DNA of 64,000 nucleotides from Elmis aenea. Lineage: Eukaryota; Arthropoda; Insecta; Coleoptera; Elmidae. Both the position numbers and the translations under genes were made by a program. Every line of letters begins with the position of its first letter. Position 1 is the stretch's first letter. Location: contig CANTFG010000073.1 in NCBI GenBank assembly GCA_947652605.1, positions 1-64,000 of the forward strand, written 5' to 3'. Shown in pieces: positions 9,401-22,300 of the stretch. The notes below the pieces were generated by a model, which searched no databases, had not been told where the DNA came from, and saw only the letters and a list, made by a program, of their open reading frames with translations.

Positions 9401-10424
9401 TAGGGGCTAATAATCCTTAATTCGCTCATAACCAACGTGTATAAGAAGTTTGAAGCCATTTGCTGTAGTTTTAAGAAAATCGATTTTTTTGTCGAAAAAA
9501 GTGCAGACTATAGCCTTTGTACTTTTCCCATTTTTCGCGAAAAATTAAAAATCGTATTTAGGGGCTAATAATCCTTAATTCGCTCATAACTAACTTGTAT
9601 AAGAAGTTTAAAGCCATTTGCTGTAGTTTTAAGAAAATCGATTTTTTTGTCGAAAAAAGTGCAAAGACTATAGCCTTTGTACTTTTCCCATTTTTCGCGA
9701 AAAATTAAAAATCGTATTTAGGGGCTAATAATCCTTAACTTGCTCGTAACTAACGTGTTTAAGAAGTTTGAAGCCATTTGCTATAGTTTTAAAAAAATCG
9801 ATTTTTTTGTCGAAAAAAGTGCAAAGACTATAGCCTTTGTACTTTTCCCATTTTTCACGAAAAATTAAAAATCGTATTTAGGGGCTAATAATCCTTAATT
9901 CGCTCATAACCAACGTGTATAAGAAGTTTGAAGCCATTTGCTGTAGTTTTAAGAAAATCGATTTTTTTGTCGAAAAAAGTGCAGACTATAGCCTTTGTAC
10001 TTTTCCCATTTTTCGCGAAAAATTAAAAATCGTATTTAGGGGCTAATAATCCTTAATTCGCTCATAACTAACTTGTATAAGAAGTTTAAAGCCATTTGCT
10101 GTAGTTTTAAGAAAATCGATTTTTTTGTCGAAAAAAGTGCAAAGACTATAGCCTTTGTACTTTTCCCATTTTTCGCGAAAAATTAAAAATCGTATTTAGG
10201 GGCTAATAATCCTTAATTCGCTCATAACTAATGTGTTTAAGAAGTTTGAAGCCATTTGCTGTAGTTTTAAGAAAATCGATTTTTTTGTCGAAAAAAGGGC
10301 AAAGACTATAGCCTTTGTACTTTTCCCATTTTTCGCGAAAAATTAAAAATCGTATTTAGGGGCTAATAATCCTTAAATCGCTCATAACTAATGTGTATAC
10401 GAAGTTTGAAGCCATTTGCTGTAG
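6422..10424. repeat. A satellite array 2 (25 monomers)
   Basis: 4003 bp, 25 monomers. It resumes at TAGTTTTAAG, the exact point where array 1 stopped. The next monomer carries AAAAGTCGTATT (near 6510) instead of AAAAATCGTATT, a marker also seen after every other F copy. Length variants include a two-base deletion (GTGCAGAC for GTGCAAAGAC), TATATATAGCC and CTTATAGCC. Near the right end a three-monomer group, one with ATAACCAACG, occurs twice in tandem (about 478 bp each). Confidence 0.97.
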
Positions 10425-13326
10425 AAGGAGATGAAGAAGAAGGTCGAGATGAAGGAGGAGATGAAGGAGAAGAAGAAGGAAAAGACGAAGGAGGAGATGA
10501 AGGAGATGAAGGAGGAGATGAAGGAGGAGATGAAGGAGGAGATGAAGGAGTAGATGAAGAAGGAGATGAAGGAGAAGATGAAGGAGGAGATGAAGGAGGA
10601 CATGAAGGAGGAGATGAAGGAGGAGATGAAGAAGGAGATGAAGGAGGAGATGAAGGAGGAGATGAAGGAGGAGATGAAGGAGGAAATGAAAGAGGAGATG
10701 AAGGAGGAGATGAAGGAGGAGATGAAGCAGGAGATAAAGCAGGAGATGAAGCAGGAGATAAAGCAGGAGAAGAAGCAGGAGATGAAGGAGGAGATGAACG
10801 AAGAGATAAAGGAGGAGATGAAGGAGGAGATGAAGGAGGAGATGAAGGAGGAGATGAAGGAGGAGATGAAGGAGGAGATGAAGGAGGAGATGAAGGAGGA
10901 GATGAAGGAGGAAATAAAGGAGGAGATGAAGGAGGAGATGAAGGAGGAGATGAAGCAGGAGATAAAGCAGGAGATGAAGCAGGAGATAAAGCAGGAGAAG
11001 AAGCAGGAGATGAAGGAGGAGATGAAGGAGGAGATGAAGGAGGAGATGAAGGAGGAGATGAAAGAGGAGATGAAGGAGGAGATGAAGGAGGAGATGAAGC
11101 AGGAGATAAAGCAGGAGATAAAGCAGGAGATAAAGCAGGAGAAGAAGCAGGAGATGAAGGAGGAGATGAACAAAGAGATAAAGGAGGAGATGAAGGAGGA
11201 GATGAAGGAGGAGATGAAGGAGGAGATGAAGGAGATGATCAAGGAGGAGATGAAGGAAGAGATGAAGGAGGAGATGAAGGAGGAGATCAAGGAGGAGATG
11301 GAGGAGATGGAGGAGATGAAGGAGGAGATAAAGGAGGAGATGAAGGAGGAGAAGAAGAAGGAGATGAAGGAGATGAAGGAGGAGATGAAGGAGGAGATGA
11401 AGGAGGAGATGAAGGAGATGAAGGAGGAGATGAAGGAGGAGATGAAGGAGGAGATGAAGGAGGAGATGAAGGAGGAGATGAAGGAGGAGATCAAGGAGGA
11501 GATCAAGGAGGAGATGAAGGAGGAGATGAAGGAGGAGATGAAGGAGATGAAGGAGGAGATGAAGGAGGAGATGAAGTAGGAGATGAAGGAGGAGATGAAG
11601 GAGGAGATGAAGTAGGAGATGAAGGAGGAGATGAAGGAGGAGATGAAGAAGGATATTAAGGAGGAGATGAAGGAGGAGATGAAGGAGGAGATGAAGGAGG
11701 AGATGAAGAGAGAGATGAAGGAGGAGATGAAGGGAGAGTTGAAGGAGGAGATGAAGGAGGAGATGAAGGAGAAGATGAAGGAGGAGATGATGGAGGAGAT
11801 GACGGAGGAGATGAAGGAGAAGATGAAGGAGGAGATGAAGGAGGAGATGAAGGAGGAGATTAAGGAGGAGATGAAGGAGGAGATGAAGGAGGAGATGAAG
11901 GAGGAGATGAAGGAGGAGATGAAGCAGGAGATGAAGGAGGAGATGAAGAAGGAGATGAAGGAGGAGATGGAGGAGATGAAGGAGGAGATGAAGGAGGAGA
12001 TGGAGATGAAGAAGGAGATGAAGGAGGAGATGAAGGAGGAGATGAAGGAGGAGATGAAGGAGGAGATGAAGGAGGAGATGAAGGAGGAGATGAAGGAGGA
12101 GATGAAGGAGGAGATGAAGTAGGAGATGAAGGAGGAGATGAAGGAGGAGATGAAGGAGGAGATGAAGTAGGAGATGAAGGAGGAGGTGAATGAGGAGATG
12201 AAGGAGGAGATGAAGGAGGAGATGAAGGAGGAGACGAAGGAGGAGATGAAGGAGGAGATGAAGGAGGAGATGAAGCAGGAGATGAAGGAGGAGATGAAGG
12301 AGGAGATCAAGGAGGAGATCAAGGAGGAGATGAAGGAGGAGATGAAGGAGGAGATGAAGGAGATGAAGGAGGAGATGAAGGAGGAGATGAAGTAGGAGAT
12401 GAAGGAGGAGATGAAGGAGGAGATGAAGTAGGAGATGAAGGAGGAGATGAAGGAGGAGATGAAGGAGGATATTAAGGAGGAGATGAAGGAGGAGATGAAG
12501 GAGGAGATGAAGGAGGAGATGAAGGGAGAGATGAAGGAGGAGATGAAGGGAGAGTTGAAGGAGGAGATGAAGGAGGAGATGAAGGAGAAGATGAAGGAGG
12601 AGATGATGGAGGAGATGACGGAGGAGATGAAGGAGAAGATGAAGGAGGAGATGAAGGAGGAGATGAAGGAGGAGATTAAGGAGGAGATGAAGGAGGAGAT
12701 GAAGGAGGAGATGAAGGAGGAGATGAAGGAGGAGATGAAGCAGGAGATGAAGGAGGAGATGAAGAAGGAGATGAAGGAGGAGATGGAGGAGATGAAGGAG
12801 GAGATGGAGATGAAGAAGGAGATGAAGGAGGAGATGAAGGAGGAGATGAAGGAGGAGATGAAGGAGGAGATGAAGGAGGAGATGAAGGAGGAGATGAAGG
12901 AGGAGATGAAGGAGGAGATGAAGTAGGAGATGAAGGAGGAGATGAAGGAGGAGATAAAGGAGGAGATGAAGTAGGAGATGAAGGAGGAGGTGAATGAGGA
13001 GATGAAGGAGGAGATGAAGGAGGAGATGAAGGAGGAGACGAAGGAGGAGATGAAGGAGGAGATGAAGGAGGAGATGAAGCAGGAGATGAAGGAGGAGATG
13101 AAGAAGGAGATGAAGAAGGAGATGAAGGAGGAGATGAAGGAGGAGATGAAGGAGGAGATGAAGGAGGAGATGAAGGAGGAGATGAAGTAGATGAAGGAGG
13201 ATATGAAGGAGCAGATGAAGGAGCAGATGAAGGAGCAGATGAAGGAGCAGATGAAGGAGGAGATGAAGGAGGAGATGAAGGAGGAGATGATGGAGGAGAT
13301 GAAGGAGGAGATGAAGGAGATGAAGG
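10425..13326. repeat. B minisatellite array 2
   Basis: 2902 bp, about 242 units. It contains an internal tandem duplication: the paired GATCAAGGAGGAGATCAAGG landmark at about 11491 recurs at 12307, 816 bp (68 units) away. Array 1 has only one such landmark. Confidence 0.96.
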
Positions 13327-14689
13327 TAATCAACCACGGCCGTCCGAAAAAGTTCCTTTAAAATACCGAGGTCGCTCGGGCGTCATCATCCGAATAAATG
13401 TTTTTGCGGTTTGCAGTCGGATCCAACGATCGCGTATCCCTCGGGCCGATCACGACGGATTGCCGGTAGGTGCGGACACATGAATACCACTAACACATTC
13501 TCCGTTGCAATGACGGTCGAGTGCAAGCACATGAATCTCCGTTGCAATGACGGTAAAAGTACGGAAGTCGCTCGGGCTTCATCATCCGAATAAATGTTTT
13601 TGCGGTTCGCAGTCGGATCCAACGATCGCGTATCTCTCGGGCCGATCACGACGAATCGCCGGTAGGTGCGGACACATGAATACCACAACGTCTCGGCGAC
13701 CCGGCGATAAAAACATCTCGGTCTACAAAAATATTCATAACTCCGTTAATTGCGGTGAGAAAATTTTTATCCGGTGTTCGACATGTAGCTAAAAGAATAG
13801 CGCATCCGACTACGTCTAAGAAGCAAAATTTGAGAACTCTTTGGTAATCATCCACGGCCGTCCGAAAAAGTTCCTTTAAAATACCGAGGTCGCTCGGGCG
13901 TCATCATCCGAATAAATGTTTTTGCGGTTTGCAGTCGGATCCAACGATCGCGTATCCCTCGGGCCGATCACGACGGATTGCCGGTAGGTGCGGACACATG
14001 AATACCACTAACACATTCTCCGTTGCAATGACGGTCGAGTGCAAGCACATGAATCTCCGTTGCAATGACGGTAAAAGTACGGAAGTCGCTCGGGCTTCAT
14101 CATCCGAATAAATGTTTTTGCGGTTCGCAGTCGGATCCAACGATCGCGTATCCCTCGGGCCGATCACGACGAATCGCCGGTAGGTGCGGACACATGAATA
14201 CCACAACGTCTCGGCGACCCGGCGATAAAAACATCTCGGTCTACAAAAATATTCATAACTCCGTTAATTGCGGTGAGAAAATTTTTATCCGGTGTTCGAC
14301 ATGTAGCTAAAAGAATAGCGCATCCGACTACGTCTAAGAAGCAAAATTTGAGAACTCTTTGGTAATCATCCACGGCCGTCCGAAAAAGTTCCTTTAAAAT
14401 ACCGAGGTCGCTCGGGCGTCATCATCCGAATAAATGTTTTTGCGGTTTGCAGTCGGATCCAACGATCGCGTATCCCTTGGGCCGATCACGACGGATTGCC
14501 GGTAGGTGCGGACACATGAATACCACTAACACATTCTCCGTTGCAATGACGGTCGAGTGCAAGCACATGAATCTCCGTTGCAATGACGGTAAAAGTACGG
14601 AAGTCGCTCGGGCTTCATCATCCGAATAAATGTTTTTGCGGTTCGCAGTCGGATCCAACGATCGCGTATCCCTCGGGCCGATCACGACG
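13327..14689. repeat. C satellite array 2
   Basis: 1363 bp, the same length as array 1. Units start at 13327, 13845 and 14363; the third passes into D. Confidence 0.95.
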
Positions 14690-15579
14690 GTTCGGCGGTA
14701 GATGCAGACACATGAACACCTCACCGCGGCGACCCGGCGAAAAATTCGTTCGTCGTCCGCGGACGACTGAGCGCATGTTAGGCCGTAAAGTTGTCTATAG
14801 TACCGCGGTACCTGGAGCGACCGTCTCCGTTTCGATTACGGATTTTTCCCGCGTCACAGCGGAATAAGTGCGTGTTTCGCATATTGCGAGGCGACGAAAA
14901 TTCCCGATCGTTCGGCGGAGTCCAGTCTCTCCTTGGCGTATCCGAAAGCATACGACAATTTTTGTTGACACCACAACGTGCCCGCGGCTGTCCGCCAAGT
15001 TTCGACTTGACGGCCCCCAAAATGCGGGCTACATCATCCGAATATTAGGCACTGTGCGTTGCTCTAAAAACAACCTTAGGGTTAATCAGCCTTCGGGCTT
15101 CAGTTTCAGCCTCCGGGCTTGACAACCACTACTTTCATATACCACAGGAGCTTGCTCCAGCATAAGGTAGCCAATTGCTTCGTCATATAATTAGTGACGC
15201 CAATACTACTGACTTACGTTCTGGCAGGGTGTGGAACTCGGTAGTGCAGTTTCCACGCTGCATCTGTTGAGACAGCCCTTAGCTCGGGGATTCGTCTTGT
15301 CGCGAGGCGAGACCCCGATACCTTAAGTAACCTCCGGGTTAACAGCCTTCGGGCATAAATTTCAGCCTTCGGGCTTGATATACCTTTACATACCACAGGA
15401 GTTCAGCTCCTATACACTCCGTCGCTTTAGTGACGCCAATATATAATACCTGCGGGTAAATTATTGTCTTGAGTATTAGGCACTGTGCACTGCTCTAAAA
15501 ACAACCTTAGGGTTAATCAGCCTTCGGGCTTCAATTTCAGCCTCCGGGTTTGACAACCACTACTTTCATATACCACAGG
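14690..15579 (+). repeat. D module 2, 890 bp
   Basis: Collinear with D1, two bases shorter because of the AC deletion in the 28S-like 3' piece. Palindromes, hairpins and the terminal 100-bp direct repeat are all kept. Confidence 0.88.
15163..15309 (+). pseudogene. 28S rRNA gene chimera (D2)
   Basis: The R2-target-like segment is at 15163-15200, followed by the 28S 3'-end-like segment. This copy carries the AC deletion and is otherwise like D1. Confidence 0.82.
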
Positions 15580-16189
15580 ACGGTCAAAGGTACAAGCACA
15601 TTCTCGGTCGCAATGACGGGCAAAAATACTAACACATTCTCCGTTGCAATGACGGTCGAGTGCAGACACAAGAATCTCCGTTGCAATAACGTTAAAAATG
15701 CAGACCAATTCTCCGTTGCAATGACGGTCAAAGGTACAGGCACATTCTCGGTCGCAATGACGGGCAAAAGTACAAACACATTCTCCGTTGCAATGACGGT
15801 CGAATGCAGACACAAGAATCTCCGTTGCAATACTGGTAAACGTGCAGGCCCATTCTCCGTTGCATTGACGGTTAAAGGTACAGCCACATTCTCCGTTGCT
15901 ATGACGGGCAAAATTAGACACATTCTCCGTTGCAATGACGGTCGAGTGCAAGCACATGAATCTCCGTTGCAATGACGGTAAAAGTACGGAAGTCGCTCGG
16001 GCTTCATCATCCGAATAAATGTTTTTGCGGTTCGCAGTCGGATCCAACGATCGCGTATCCCTCGGGCCGATCACGACGATTCGCCGGTAGGGCAAAAATA
16101 CTAACACATTCTCCGTTGCAATGACGGTCGAGTGCAGACACAAGAATCTCCGTTGCAATAACGTTAAAAATGCAGAATGTGCCTGTACC
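15580..16189. repeat. E segment 2, 610 bp
   Basis: Same length and order of 36-bp variants as E1, including the embedded C piece and the 15-base inverted copy at its right end. Confidence 0.93.
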
Positions 16190-16250
16190 GAGGGTCCAAG
16201 AGTCCGAGAGTCCGAGAGTCCGAGGGTCCGAGGGTCCGAGGGTCCGAGGG
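16190..16250. repeat. F microsatellite 2
   Basis: 61 bp with the same order of 8-bp variants as F1. Confidence 0.95.
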
Positions 16251-19200
16251 TAGTTTTAAGAAAATCGATTTTTTTGTCGAAAAAAGTGCAAAGACTATAT
16301 ATAGCCTTTGTACTTTTCCCATTTTTCGCGAAAAATTAAAAGTCGTATTTAGGGGCTAATAATCCTTAAATTGCTCATAACTAACGTGTTTAAGAAGTTT
16401 GAAGCCATTTGCTATAGTTTTAAAAAAATCGATTTTTTTGTCGAAAAAAGTGCAAAGACTATAGCCTTTGTACTTTTCCCATTTTTCGCGAAAAATTAAA
16501 AATCGTATTTAGGGGCTAATAATCCTTAATTCGCTCATAACTAACTTGTATAAGAACTTTAAAGCCATTTGCTGTAGTTTTAAGAAAATCGATTTTTTTG
16601 TCGAAAAAAGTGCAAAGACTATAGCCTTTGTACTTTTCCCATTTTTCGCGAAAAATTAAAAATCGTATTTAGGGGCTAATAATCCTTTTCTTGCTCGTAA
16701 CTAACGTGTTTAAGAAGTTTGAAGCCATTTGCTATAGTTTTTAAAAAATCGATTTTTTTGTCGAAAAAAGTGCAAAGACTATAGCCTTTGTACTTTTCCC
16801 ATTTTTCACGAAAAATTAAAAATCGTATTTAGGGGCTAATAATCCTTAATTCGCTCATAACTAATGTGTATAAGAAGTTTGAAGCCATTTGCTGTAGTTT
16901 TAAGAAAATCGATTTTTTTGTCGAAAAAAGTGCAAAGACTATATATAGCCTTTGTACTTTTCGCATTTTTCGCGAAAAATTAAAAATCGTATTTAGGGGC
17001 TAATAATCCTTAACTTGCTCGTAACTAACGTGTTTAAGAAGTTTGAAGCCATTTGCTATAGTTTTAAGAAAATCGATTTTTTTGTCGAAAAAAGTGCAAA
17101 GACTATAGCCTTTGTACTTTTCCCATTTTTTACGAAAAATTAAAAATCGTATTTAGGGGCTAATAATCCTTAATTCACTCATAACTAACGTGTATAAGAA
17201 GTTTGAAGCCATTTGCTGTAGTTTTAAGAAAATCGATTTTTTTGTCGAAAAAAGTGCAGACTATAGCCTTTGTACTTTTCCCATTTTTCGCGAAAAATTA
17301 AAAATCGTATTTAGGGGCTAATAATCCTTAACTTGCTCGTAACTAACGTGTTTAAGAAGTTTGAAGCCATTTGCTATAGTTTTAAAAAAATCGATTTTTT
17401 TGTCGAAAAAAGTGCAAAGACTATAGCCTTTGTACTTTTCCCATTTTTCGCGAAAAATTAAAAATCGTATTTAGGGGCTAATAATCCCTTATTCGCTCAT
17501 AACTAACTTGTATAAGAAGTTTAAAGCCATTTGCTGTAGTTTTAAGAAAATCGATTTTTTTGTCGAAAAAAGTGCAAAGACTATAGCCTTTGTACTTTTC
17601 CCATTTTTCGCGAAAAATTAAAAATCGTATTTAGGGGCTAATAATCCTTAACTTGCTCGTAACTAACGTGTTTAAGAAGTTTGAAGCCATTTGCTATAGT
17701 TTTAAAAAAATCGATTTTTTTGTCGAAAAAAGTGCAAAGACTATAGCCTTTGTACTTTTCCCATTTTTCACGAAAAATTAAAAATCGTATTTAGGGGCTA
17801 ATAATCCTTAATTCGCTCATAACTAATGTGTATAAGAAGTTTGAAGCCATTTGCTGTAGTTTTAAGAAAATCGATTTTTTTTGTCGAAAAAAGTGCAAAG
17901 ACTATAGCCTTTGTACTTTTCCCATTTTTCACGAAAAATTAAAAATCGTATTTAGGGGCTAATAATCCTTAAATCGCTCGTAACTAATGTGTGTACGAAG
18001 TTTAAAGCCATTTGCTGTAGTTTTAAGAAAATCGATTTTTTTGTCGAAAAAAGTGCAAAGACTATAGCCTTTGTACTTTTCCCATTTTTCGCGAAAAATT
18101 AAAAATCGTATTTAGGGGCTAATAATCCCTTATTCGCTCATAACTAACTTGTATAAGAAGTTTGAAGCCATTTGCTGTAGTTTTAAGAAAATCGATTTTT
18201 TTGTCGAAAAAAGTGCAGACTATAGCCTTTGTACATTTCCCATTTTTCGCGAAAAATTAAAAATCGTATTTAGGGGCTAATAATCCTTAATTCGCTCATA
18301 ACTAACTTGTATAAGAAGTTTAAAGCCATTTGCTGTAGTTTTAAGAAAATCGATTTTTTTGTCGAAAAAAGTGCAAAGACTATAGCCTTTGTACTTTTCC
18401 CATTTTTCGCGAAAAATTAAAAATCGTATTTAGGGGCTAATAATCCTTAACTTGCTCGTAACTAACGTGTTTAAGAAGTTTGAAGCCATTTGCTGTAGTT
18501 TTAAGAAAATCGATTTTTTTGTCGAAAAAAGTGCAAAGACTATAGCCTTTGTACTTTTCCCATTTTTCGCGAAAAATTAAAAATCGTATTTAGGGGCTAA
18601 TAATCCTTAACTTGCTCGTAACTAACGTGTATAAGAAGTTTGAAGCCATTTGCTGTAGTTTTAAGAAAATCGATTTTTTTGTCGAAAAAAGTGCAAAGAC
18701 TATAGCCTTTGTACTTTTCCCATTTTTCGCGAAAAATTAAAAATCGTATTTAGGGGCTAATAATCCTTAACTTGCTCGTAACTAACGTGTTTAAGAAGTT
18801 TGAAGCCATTTGCTATAGTTTTAAGAAAATCGATTTTTTTGTCGAAAAAAGTGCAGACTATAGCCTTTGTACTTTTCCCATTTTTCACGAAAAATTAAAA
18901 ATCGTATTTTGGGGCTAATAATCCTTAATTCGCTCGTAACTAACGTGTATAAGAAGTTTGAAGCCATTTGCTGTAGTTTTAAGAAAATCGATTTTTTTGT
19001 CGAAAAAAGTGCAAAGACTATATAGCCCTTGTACTTTTCCCATTTTTCGCGAAAAATTAAAAATCGTATTTAGGGGCTAATAATCCTTAATTCGCTCATA
19101 ACTAACGTGTATAAGAAGTTTGAAGTTATTTGCTGTAGTTTTAAGAAAATCGATTTTTTTGTCGATAAAAGTGCAAAGACTATATAGCCCTTGCACTTTT

Positions 19201-19300
19201 CCCATTTTTCACGAAAAATTAAAAATCGTATTTAGGGGCTAATAATCCTTAAATCGCTCATAACTAATGTGTATACGAAGTTTGAAGCCATTTGCTGTAG
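16251..19300. repeat. A satellite array 3 (about 19 monomers)
   Basis: 3050 bp. The monomer after F has the AAAAGTCG marker. The last monomers near 18,870-19,250 are the most diverged A copies in the window (TATTTTGGGG, GAAGTTATTTGC, GTCGATAAAAG, TATAGCCCTTG), as expected at the less homogenised edge of an array. It ends after GCTGTAG at 19300. Confidence 0.97.
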
Positions 19301-22300
19301 AAGGAGATGAAGAAGAAGGTCGAGATGAAGGAGGAGATGAAGGAGAAGAAGAAGGAAAAGACGAAGGAGGAGATGAAAGAGTTGAAGGAGGAGATGAAGG
19401 AGAAGATGAAGGAGGAGATGAAGGAGTAGATGAAGAAGGAGATGAAGGAGAAGATGAAGGAGGAGATGAAGGAGGACATGAAGGAGGAGATGAAGGAGGA
19501 GATGAAGAAGGAGATGAAGGAGGAGATGGAGGAGATGAAGGAGGAGATGAAGGAGGAGATGAAAGAGGAGATGAAGGAGAAGATGAAGGAGGAGATGAAG
19601 CAGGAGATAAAGCAGGAGATGAAGCAGGAGATAAAGCAGGAGAAGAAGCAGGAGATGAAGGAGGAGATGAACGAAGAGATAAAGGAGGAGATGAAGGAGG
19701 AGATGAAGGAGGAGATGAAGGAGGAGATGAAGGAGGAGATGAAGGAGGAGATGAAGGAGGAGATGAAGGAGGAGATGAAGGAGGAGATGAAGGAGGAAAT
19801 AAAGGAGGAGATGAAGGAGGAGATGAAGGAGGAGATGAAGCAGGAGATAAAGCAGGAGATGAAGCAGGAGATAAAGCAGGAGAAGAAGCAGGAGATGAAG
19901 GAGGAGATAAACGAAGAGATAAAGGAGGAGATGAAGGAGAAGATGAGGGAGGAGATGAAGGAGGAGATGAAGGAGGAGATGAAGGAGGAGATGAAGGAGA
20001 TGATCAAGGAGGAGATGAAGGAAGAGATAAAGGAGGAGATGAAGGAGGAGATCAAGGAGGAGATGGAGGAGATGGAGGAGATGGAGGAGATGAAGGAGGA
20101 GATGAAGGAGTAGATGAAGGAGGAGAAGAAGGAGGAGATGAAGGAGATGAAGGAGGAGATGAAGGAGGAGATGAAGGAGGAGATGAAGGAGATGAAGGAG
20201 GAGATGAAGGAGGAGATGAAGGAGGAGATGAAGGAGGAGATGAAGGAGGAGATGAAGGAGGAGATGAAGGAGGAGATGAAGGAGGAGATGAAGGAGGAGA
20301 TGAAGGAGGAGATGAAGGAGGAGATAAAAGAGGAGATGAAGGAGGAGATGAAGGAGGAGATGAAGGAGGAGATGAAGGAGGAGATGAAGGAGGAGATGAA
20401 GGAGGAGATGAAGGAGGAGATGAAAGAGGAGATGAAGAAGGAGATGAAGGAGGAGATGAAGGAGGAGATGAAGGAGGAGATGAAGGAAGAGATAAAGGAG
20501 GAGATGAAGCAGGAGATGAAGGAGGAGATTAAGGAGGAGATGAAGGAGGAGATGAAGGAGGAGATGAAGGAGGAGATGAAGGAGGAGATGAAGGAGGAGA
20601 TGAAGCAGGAGATGAAGCAGGAGATGAAGCAGGAGATAAAGCAGGAGAAGAAGCAGGAGATGAAGGAGGAGATGAAGGAAGAGATGAAGGAAGAGATGAA
20701 GGAGGAGATGAAGGAGGAGATTAAGGAGGAGATGAAGGAGGAGATTAAGGAGGAGATGAAGGAGGAGATGAAGGAGGAGATGAAGGAGGAGATGAAGGAG
20801 GAGATGAAGGAGGAGATGAAGGGGGAGATGAAGGAGGAGATGAAGGAGGAGATGAAGGAGGAGATGAAGGAGGAGATGAAGGAGGAGATGAAGGAGGAGA
20901 TGAAGGAGGAGATGAAGGAGGAGATGAAGGAGGAGATGAAGGAGGAGATGAAGGAGGAGATGAAGGAGGAGATGGAGATGAAGGAGGAGATGATGGAGGA
21001 GATGACGGAGGAGATGAAGGAGAAGATGAAGGAGGAGATGAAGGAGGAGATGAAGGAGGAGATGAAGGAGGAGATGAAGGAGGAGATGAAGGAGGAGATG
21101 AAGGAGGAGATAAAAGAGGAGATGATGGAGGAGATGGAGATGAAGGAGGAGATGATGGAGGAGATGACGGAGGAGATGAAGGAGAAGATGAAGGAGGAGA
21201 TGAAGGAGGAGAAGAAGGAGGAGATGAAGAAGGAGATGAAGGAGGAGATGAAGGAGGAGATGAAGGAGGAGATGAAGGAGGAGATGAAGGAGGAGATGAA
21301 GGAGGAGATGAAGGAGGAGATGAAGGAGGAGATGAAGGAGGAGATGAAGGAGGAGATGAAGGAAAAGATGAAGGAGGAGATGAAGGAGGAGATGAAGGAG
21401 GAGATGAAGGGAGAGATGAAGGAGGAGATGAAGGAGGAGATGAAGGAGAAGATGAAGGAGGAGATGATGGAGGAGATGACGGAGGAGATGAAGGAGAAGA
21501 TGAAGGAGGAGATGAAGGAGGAGATGAAGGAGGAGATGAAGGAGGAGATGAAGGAGGAGATGAAGGAGGAGATGAAGAAGGAGATGAAGGAGGAGATGAA
21601 GGAGGAGATGAAGGAGGAGATGAAGGAGGAGATGAAGGAGTAGATGAAGCAGGAGATAAAGCAGGAGATGAAGCAGGAGATAAAGGAGGAGAAGAAGCAG
21701 GAGATGAAGGGAGAGATGAACGAAGAGATAAAGGAGGAGATGAAGGAGAAGATGAAGGAGGAGATGAAGGAGGAGATGAAGGAGGAGATGAAGGAGGAGA
21801 TGAAGGAGGAGATGAAGGAGATGATCAAGGAGGAGATGAAGGAAGAGATGAAGGAGGAGATGAAGGAGGAGATCAAGGAGGAGATGGAGGAGATGGAGGA
21901 GATGAAGGAGGAGATAAAGGAGGAGATGAAGGAGGAGAAGAAGGAGGAGATGAAGGAGATGAAGGAGGAGATGAAGGAGGAGATGAAGGAGGAGATGAAG
22001 GAGATGAAGGAGGAGATGAAGGAGGAGATGAAGGAGGAGATGAAGGAGGAGATGAAGGAGGAGATGAAGGAGGAGATGAAGGAGGAGATCAAGGAGGAGA
22101 TGAAGGAGGAGATGAAGGAGGAAATGGAGATGAAGGAGGAGATGATGGAGGAGATGAAGGAGGAGATGAAGGAAAAGATGAAGGAGGAGATGAAGGAGGA
22201 GATGAAGGAAGAGATAAAGGAGGAGATGAAGGAGGAGATGAAGGAGGAGATGAAGGAGGAGATGAAGGAGGAGATGAAGCAGGAGATGAAGCAGGAGATG

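Larger units (their letters stand above)
10425..16250. repeat. Composite block 2 (B-C-D-E-F), 5826 bp
   Basis: TAG at 10422-10424 and TAG at 16251-16253 flank the block. It matches block 1 except for 780 extra bases in B and small substitutions, including a two-base deletion in D (GAGACAGCC for GAGACACAGCC). Confidence 0.85.
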
